This document shows, one piece after another, positions 6,301-7,579 of a DNA stretch of 7,579 nt. Each line of letters opens with the position of its first letter. Positions within the stretch are counted from its first letter, which is position 1. A model generated the notes under the pieces. It was not told the origin of the DNA. It did not search any database and saw only the letters and a program-made list of their open reading frames with translations. This stretch comes from an uncultured Collinsella sp. (lineage in GTDB: Bacteria; Actinomycetota; Coriobacteriia; Coriobacteriales; Coriobacteriaceae): the NCBI GenBank assembly GCA_902493615.1, contig CABUQK010000098.1, forward strand, positions 1 through 7,579. Direction: 5' to 3'. A program made the translations under genes and the position numbers.

Positions 6301-6348
6301 TATGTTCGAATCGCGCTTCAATCGCGTCTAACGGTTGCGTCGATCTTT

Positions 6349-6385
6349 GGGGGCTTGTCGCATCTGCGGCGGCCCCCTGTTTTTT
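6349..6385 (+). terminator. Strong hairpin terminator between EIID and the epimerase gene
   Basis: GGGGGC (6349-6354) pairs with GCCCCC (6372-6377). The inner TGTCGC (6356-6361) pairs with GCGGCG (6366-6371) using G-U pairs, giving about 12 bp with one bulged T and an ATCT loop. Six T follow (6380-6385). The T run is only 26 bases before the next ATG, and the 48 bases before the hairpin (6301-6348) hold no convincing promoter, only an AATCGCG repeat (6309-6315, 6320-6326). Confidence 0.85.
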
Positions 6386-6411
6386 AAAAGCCTGTACGAA
6401 AGGGGAGGGCT

Positions 6412-7257
6412 ATGGCCGTACCCGAGCTTTCGCTCATGAACATCAACCATCGTTACTACAGCATCGAGACGTTCTTTAAGGCTGCAGGTGAGGCCGGTTA
6501 TCGCAATATCGAGCTGTGGACCGGCTCGATGCACCTGTATGTGGATTGCCACGAGCACGATTCGGTGGACAAGATTCGCGACCTTGCCGCCCAGTACGGC
6601 ATCAAGATCGTGTGCGTTTGCCCCGAGCAGAATAACCCCAAGCCGTGGAACGTCGCGGTGCGCGGCGAGGCGGGCCAAAAACGCATCCTCTCCTACTTTA
6701 AGAATGTGATTGACGTAGCCGTTGAGTTGGGCGTGCCGCAGATTCTGGTGACGAGTGGTTGGGCCTATCTGGACGAGCCGGCTGAGGACGCCTGGGCCCG
6801 CAGCGTTGCCATGCTGCGCTCGGTGTGCGACTACGCCGACACGCGCGGTATTCGCGTCGCGCTCGAGGCGCTGCAGCCGTCGGAGTCCGTGCTGGTCAAC
6901 ACCGCACAGGATGTGGCACGCATCCTCGAAGCGGTCGATCGCCCCAATTGTAAGGCTTGTATCGACTTTGGCGCCATGGAAGTTGCCGGCGACACGATCG
7001 ACGGCTACTTTGAGGTTTTGGGCGACAAGATCGTTCACACTCACTTTGTAGATGTGGGCGGCGGCACGACGCATCTTGCCTGGGGCGACGGCGAACGTGA
7101 TATGCGTGCCGACCTCGAGGCACTCATGCGCCACGGCTATACGGGCTATGTCTCGGCCGAGACGTGTGATGGCCGCTACTATCAGGATCCGTCCAAGGCG
7201 ACGACTCAGGTTATCGAGATGTATCGCCGTGTGACAGCGGAGATGGAAGCCGAATAA
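6412..7257 (+). CDS. frlC: FrlC-like sugar isomerase/epimerase (TIM barrel; fructoselysine 3-epimerase type)
   Basis: A 281-aa cytoplasmic protein of the xylose-isomerase-like TIM-barrel superfamily. From memory of E. coli FrlC, blocks align along the chain: IELWTGSMH (33-41) with its IEIWGG..H, CPEQNNPKPWN (70-80) with TPETNGYPYN, ALEALQPSESVLVNTAQDV (150-168) with ILEPLTPYESNVVCNANDV, and YFEVLGDKIVHTHFVD (199-214) with YFDKLGDKLRHLHIVD. Predicted metal ligands are E152, D185, H211 and E250; the first three have the same numbering as D-tagatose 3-epimerase. FrlC interconverts fructoselysine and psicoselysine, opening a second substrate to the pathway. The ATG at 6412 follows AGGGGAGGG (6401-6409). 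The gene sits behind a terminator but has its own strong ribosome site. A 3-epimerase for another ketose or an IolE/Hyi-like role is possible but less well supported. Confidence 0.78.
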   Translation: MAVPELSLMNINHRYYSIETFFKAAGEAGYRNIELWTGSMHLYVDCHEHDSVDKIRDLAAQYGIKIVCVCPEQNNPKPWNVAVRGEAGQKRILSYFKNVIDVAVELGVPQILVTSGWAYLDEPAEDAWARSVAMLRSVCDYADTRGIRVALEALQPSESVLVNTAQDVARILEAVDRPNCKACIDFGAMEVAGDTIDGYFEVLGDKIVHTHFVDVGGGTTHLAWGDGERDMRADLEALMRHGYTGYVSAETCDGRYYQDPSKATTQVIEMYRRVTAEMEAE

Positions 7258-7269
7258 CTAAACTGCGCG

Positions 7270-7313
7270 GTTGCGCCGGAAACGCTTGGGCGGGTCTGGC
7301 GCAACGCATTTTT
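7270..7313 (+). terminator. Rho-independent terminator after the epimerase gene
   Basis: GTTGCGCC (7270-7277) pairs perfectly with GGCGCAAC (7298-7305) across a 20-nt loop, followed by GCA and five T (7309-7313). It starts 12 bases after the stop codon. It closes unit 2. Confidence 0.78.
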
Positions 7314-7375
7314 AGCCTGCGAGTTGTGGAGCGCCCGTTGGCAGCGGAGATCGAAATAGACAACTAATGGCGTTG

Positions 7376-7474
7376 TAATACCACTCGGGCAAGGAAACCG
7401 ACCGTTCGTCGTAAATCTTCGTGAGTTTGGATTGGTATTAAATAACAAGCAATCGTATGGCTATAATTGGTATC
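7376..7474 (+). promoter_or_regulatory. Control region P3 (second deglycase unit): perfect -10 with paired TTGGTAT operators
   Basis: TATAAT (7462-7467) is a perfect -10. TTGGTATTAAAT (7432-7443) is identical to the P2 box, and TTGGTATC (7467-7474) begins on the last -10 base, as in P2; the spacing is 35 bp. ACCGTTCG (7401-7408) matches the start of the upstream box of P2. An inverted copy, TGGTATTA on the minus strand (7376-7383), is unique to P3. Transcription should start near 7474, giving a leader of about 50 nt. The rest of the 7258-7524 gap shows no gene. Confidence 0.78.
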
Positions 7475-7524
7475 GGCAAGAAGCGCGATGTATAGAATCG
7501 TGCACATGTGATGGGAGGACACAC

Positions 7525-7579
7525 ATGAAGGAGACCGAGAAGATCGAGATCATGCACTTCGACCAGGAGGGCTACCTCG
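7525..7579 (+). CDS. Second SIS-domain deglycase copy, partial (5' end only)
   Basis: The first 18 codons (MKETEKIEIMHFDQEGYL) are identical in protein and DNA to the start of the deglycase at 2375; the match covers all 55 visible bases and begins at the ATG. GGGAGG (7513-7518) is 6 bases upstream and differs from the ribosome region of the first copy. The gene runs off the window. It has its own P3 control region, so the locus probably makes two deglycases. By analogy with systems carrying separate fructoselysine- and glucoselysine-6-phosphate deglycases, the pair may differ in specificity, or may be a recent duplicate raising dosage; the visible part cannot tell. Confidence 0.85.
   Translation, partial: MKETEKIEIMHFDQEGYL

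Noticed and set aside
5398..6321. Long minus-strand open frame opposite EIID, with similar ones opposite EIIC (4698-5552) and the epimerase (6328-7134)
   Set aside because: Compositional shadows of GC-rich genes, rich in Asp/His/Gln/Gly, with no recognisable domains.
7258..7524. tRNA, small RNA gene or insertion-sequence end in the last intergenic region
   Set aside because: No cloverleaf, no terminal inverted repeats and no transposase fragment were seen; the region is explained by a terminator and the P3 control region.
1..7579. CRISPR array or prophage/mobile element
   Set aside because: No regularly spaced direct repeats with unique spacers, and no integrase, transposase or phage genes were found.

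Overview
The window looks like a chromosomal catabolic locus from a high-GC Coriobacteriia gut bacterium, most likely Collinsella or a close relative. This rests on C/G-ending codon preference, strong GGAGG-type ribosome sites, T-tailed hairpin terminators and the protein families present. It is an inference from style; no rRNA or housekeeping marker is present.

Layout. Positions 1-593 hold a probable extended -10 promoter and a small protein of unknown function. Positions 632-2097 hold two overlapping GntR/UTRA regulators of the HutC type, closed by a strong terminator. The rest is a sugar-derivative uptake and breakdown locus split into units that start from look-alike control regions. Unit 1 (about 2180-4462) encodes a SIS-domain phosphosugar deglycase, then mannose-family PTS EIIA and EIIB. 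Unit 2 (about 4500-7313) encodes the membrane proteins EIIC and EIID, an internal terminator, and a FrlC-like TIM-barrel 3-epimerase. Unit 3 (from about 7401) begins a second SIS deglycase whose first 55 bases are identical to those of the first; it is cut by the window edge.

How it fits together. A FrlB/GfrF-type deglycase, a FrlC-type epimerase, a mannose-family EIIABCD and UTRA regulators point to use of Amadori or Heyns compounds (fructoselysine and/or glucoselysine from glycated food protein). The PTS would import and 6-phosphorylate the substrate, and the deglycase would split it into glucose 6-phosphate plus the amino acid. Related mannose-PTS plus deglycase systems are known in Enterococcus faecium and Salmonella (gfr), and fructoselysine use has been reported for Collinsella intestinalis. 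The exact substrate here is not proven.

Most striking points. The three control regions share a repeated YYGGTATYAA box, two copies 33-35 bp apart, with a second upstream ACCGTYYACCG box. The first deglycase gene appears to have only G- or C-ending sense codons, unlike its neighbours. The second deglycase copy matches it exactly from the ATG onward, while the sequence upstream differs. A strong terminator lies inside unit 2, just ahead of the epimerase gene.
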